A stretch of DNA of 21,087 nt from CAZIHO01 sp964538875 (lineage in GTDB: Bacteria > Pseudomonadota > Gammaproteobacteria > Chromatiales > Chromatiaceae): positions 1 to 21,087 of the forward strand of contig CAZIHO010000062.1 of assembly GCA_964538875.1 (NCBI GenBank), given 5' to 3'. Position numbers and translations under genes: made by a program. Within the stretch, counting starts at the first letter, position 1. Every line of letters begins with the position of its first letter. The notes below the pieces were generated by a model, which was not told where the DNA came from, searched no databases, and saw nothing but the letters and a program-made list of their open reading frames with translations. This document shows positions 21,034 through 21,087 of the stretch, piece by piece.

Positions 21034-21087
21034 GTTGCGGTAGGGACGGAGATTGCTCTCCGCCCCCCGCGCAGATCCGTACGTGCG
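21034..21087 (-). mobile_element. 3' end of a group II intron (domain V 3' strand, domain VI), truncated by window edge
   Basis: Read on the minus strand from 21087, CGCACGTACGGATC matches the 3' strand of group II intron domain V, the most conserved part of these ribozymes. Next is a domain VI-like hairpin: GGGGGGCGGAGA (21068-21057), GCAA tetraloop, TCTCCGTCCC (21052-21043). It is followed by a T and an A at 21041 placed like the branch-point adenosine. CCGCAAC then gives a likely 3' splice site after the C at 21034 (ends in AC, fitting the AY rule). The boundary may shift by a few bases. The 5' strand of domain V with the catalytic AGC, and any maturase gene, lie beyond 21087. The call rests on about 50 nt. 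Confidence 0.72.

Noticed and set aside
1..21087. CRISPR array, prophage or toxin-antitoxin system
   Set aside because: No regularly spaced repeats, integrase, phage structural gene or toxin/antitoxin pair was seen.

Overview
The window reads as chromosomal DNA of a gammaproteobacterium. The main evidence is the surE-pcm-nlpD-rpoS order, a true RpoS-type sigma factor, the yciB-yciI pair, and a cbb3 oxidase locus preceded by FNR/ANR-type palindromes. I cannot name the genus from sequence alone. Most of it is ordinary core genome with well-kept reading frames. The accessory signals are a 41-residue membrane protein behind ccoP, unusually large gaps inside the cbb3 locus, and a group II intron cut off by the right edge.

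Left part (1-5700). On the minus strand are yciB (septation/envelope membrane protein with an unusual insert), a YciI-like gene abutting it, and the start of a lipoprotein gene that runs off the left end. A minus-strand Smr-domain gene diverges from the plus-strand stress and repair cluster surE (nucleotidase), pcm (isoaspartyl repair), nlpD (amidase-activator lipoprotein) and rpoS. The rpoS leader carries several small hairpins just upstream of its GTG start.

Centre (5694-15404). Two FNR/ANR-like boxes lie upstream of ccoN-ccoO-ccoQ-ccoP, the complete structural operon of a microaerobic cbb3 cytochrome oxidase. A hairpin, the 41-aa membrane protein and a strong rho-independent terminator follow. 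After about 800 bp without a convincing gene comes ccoG. Another 311-bp gap precedes ccoH-ccoI-ccoS. Together these encode oxidase subunits, a copper-reducing ferredoxin-like protein, an assembly factor, a copper P-type ATPase and a cofactor-insertion factor: a nearly complete build-and-run set for one enzyme.

Right part (15405-21087). tex (RNA-binding transcription accessory protein) is on the minus strand and convergent with ccoS. Diverging from it are a 4'-phosphopantetheinyl transferase with one altered signature residue and an unrecognised 321-aa soluble protein. A minus-strand PPK2 polyphosphate kinase follows. The last 54 bp, about 110 bp upstream of ppk2 and in the same orientation, match the 3' end of a bacterial group II intron (3' strand of domain V, domain VI, branch-point region). 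The intron body and any maturase lie outside the window.

No tRNA, rRNA, CRISPR array, insertion sequence or phage gene was recognised. I did not find a wholly new multi-gene system. The best candidates for undescribed biology are the 41-aa protein, the 321-aa protein, the yciB insert and the intron placement.
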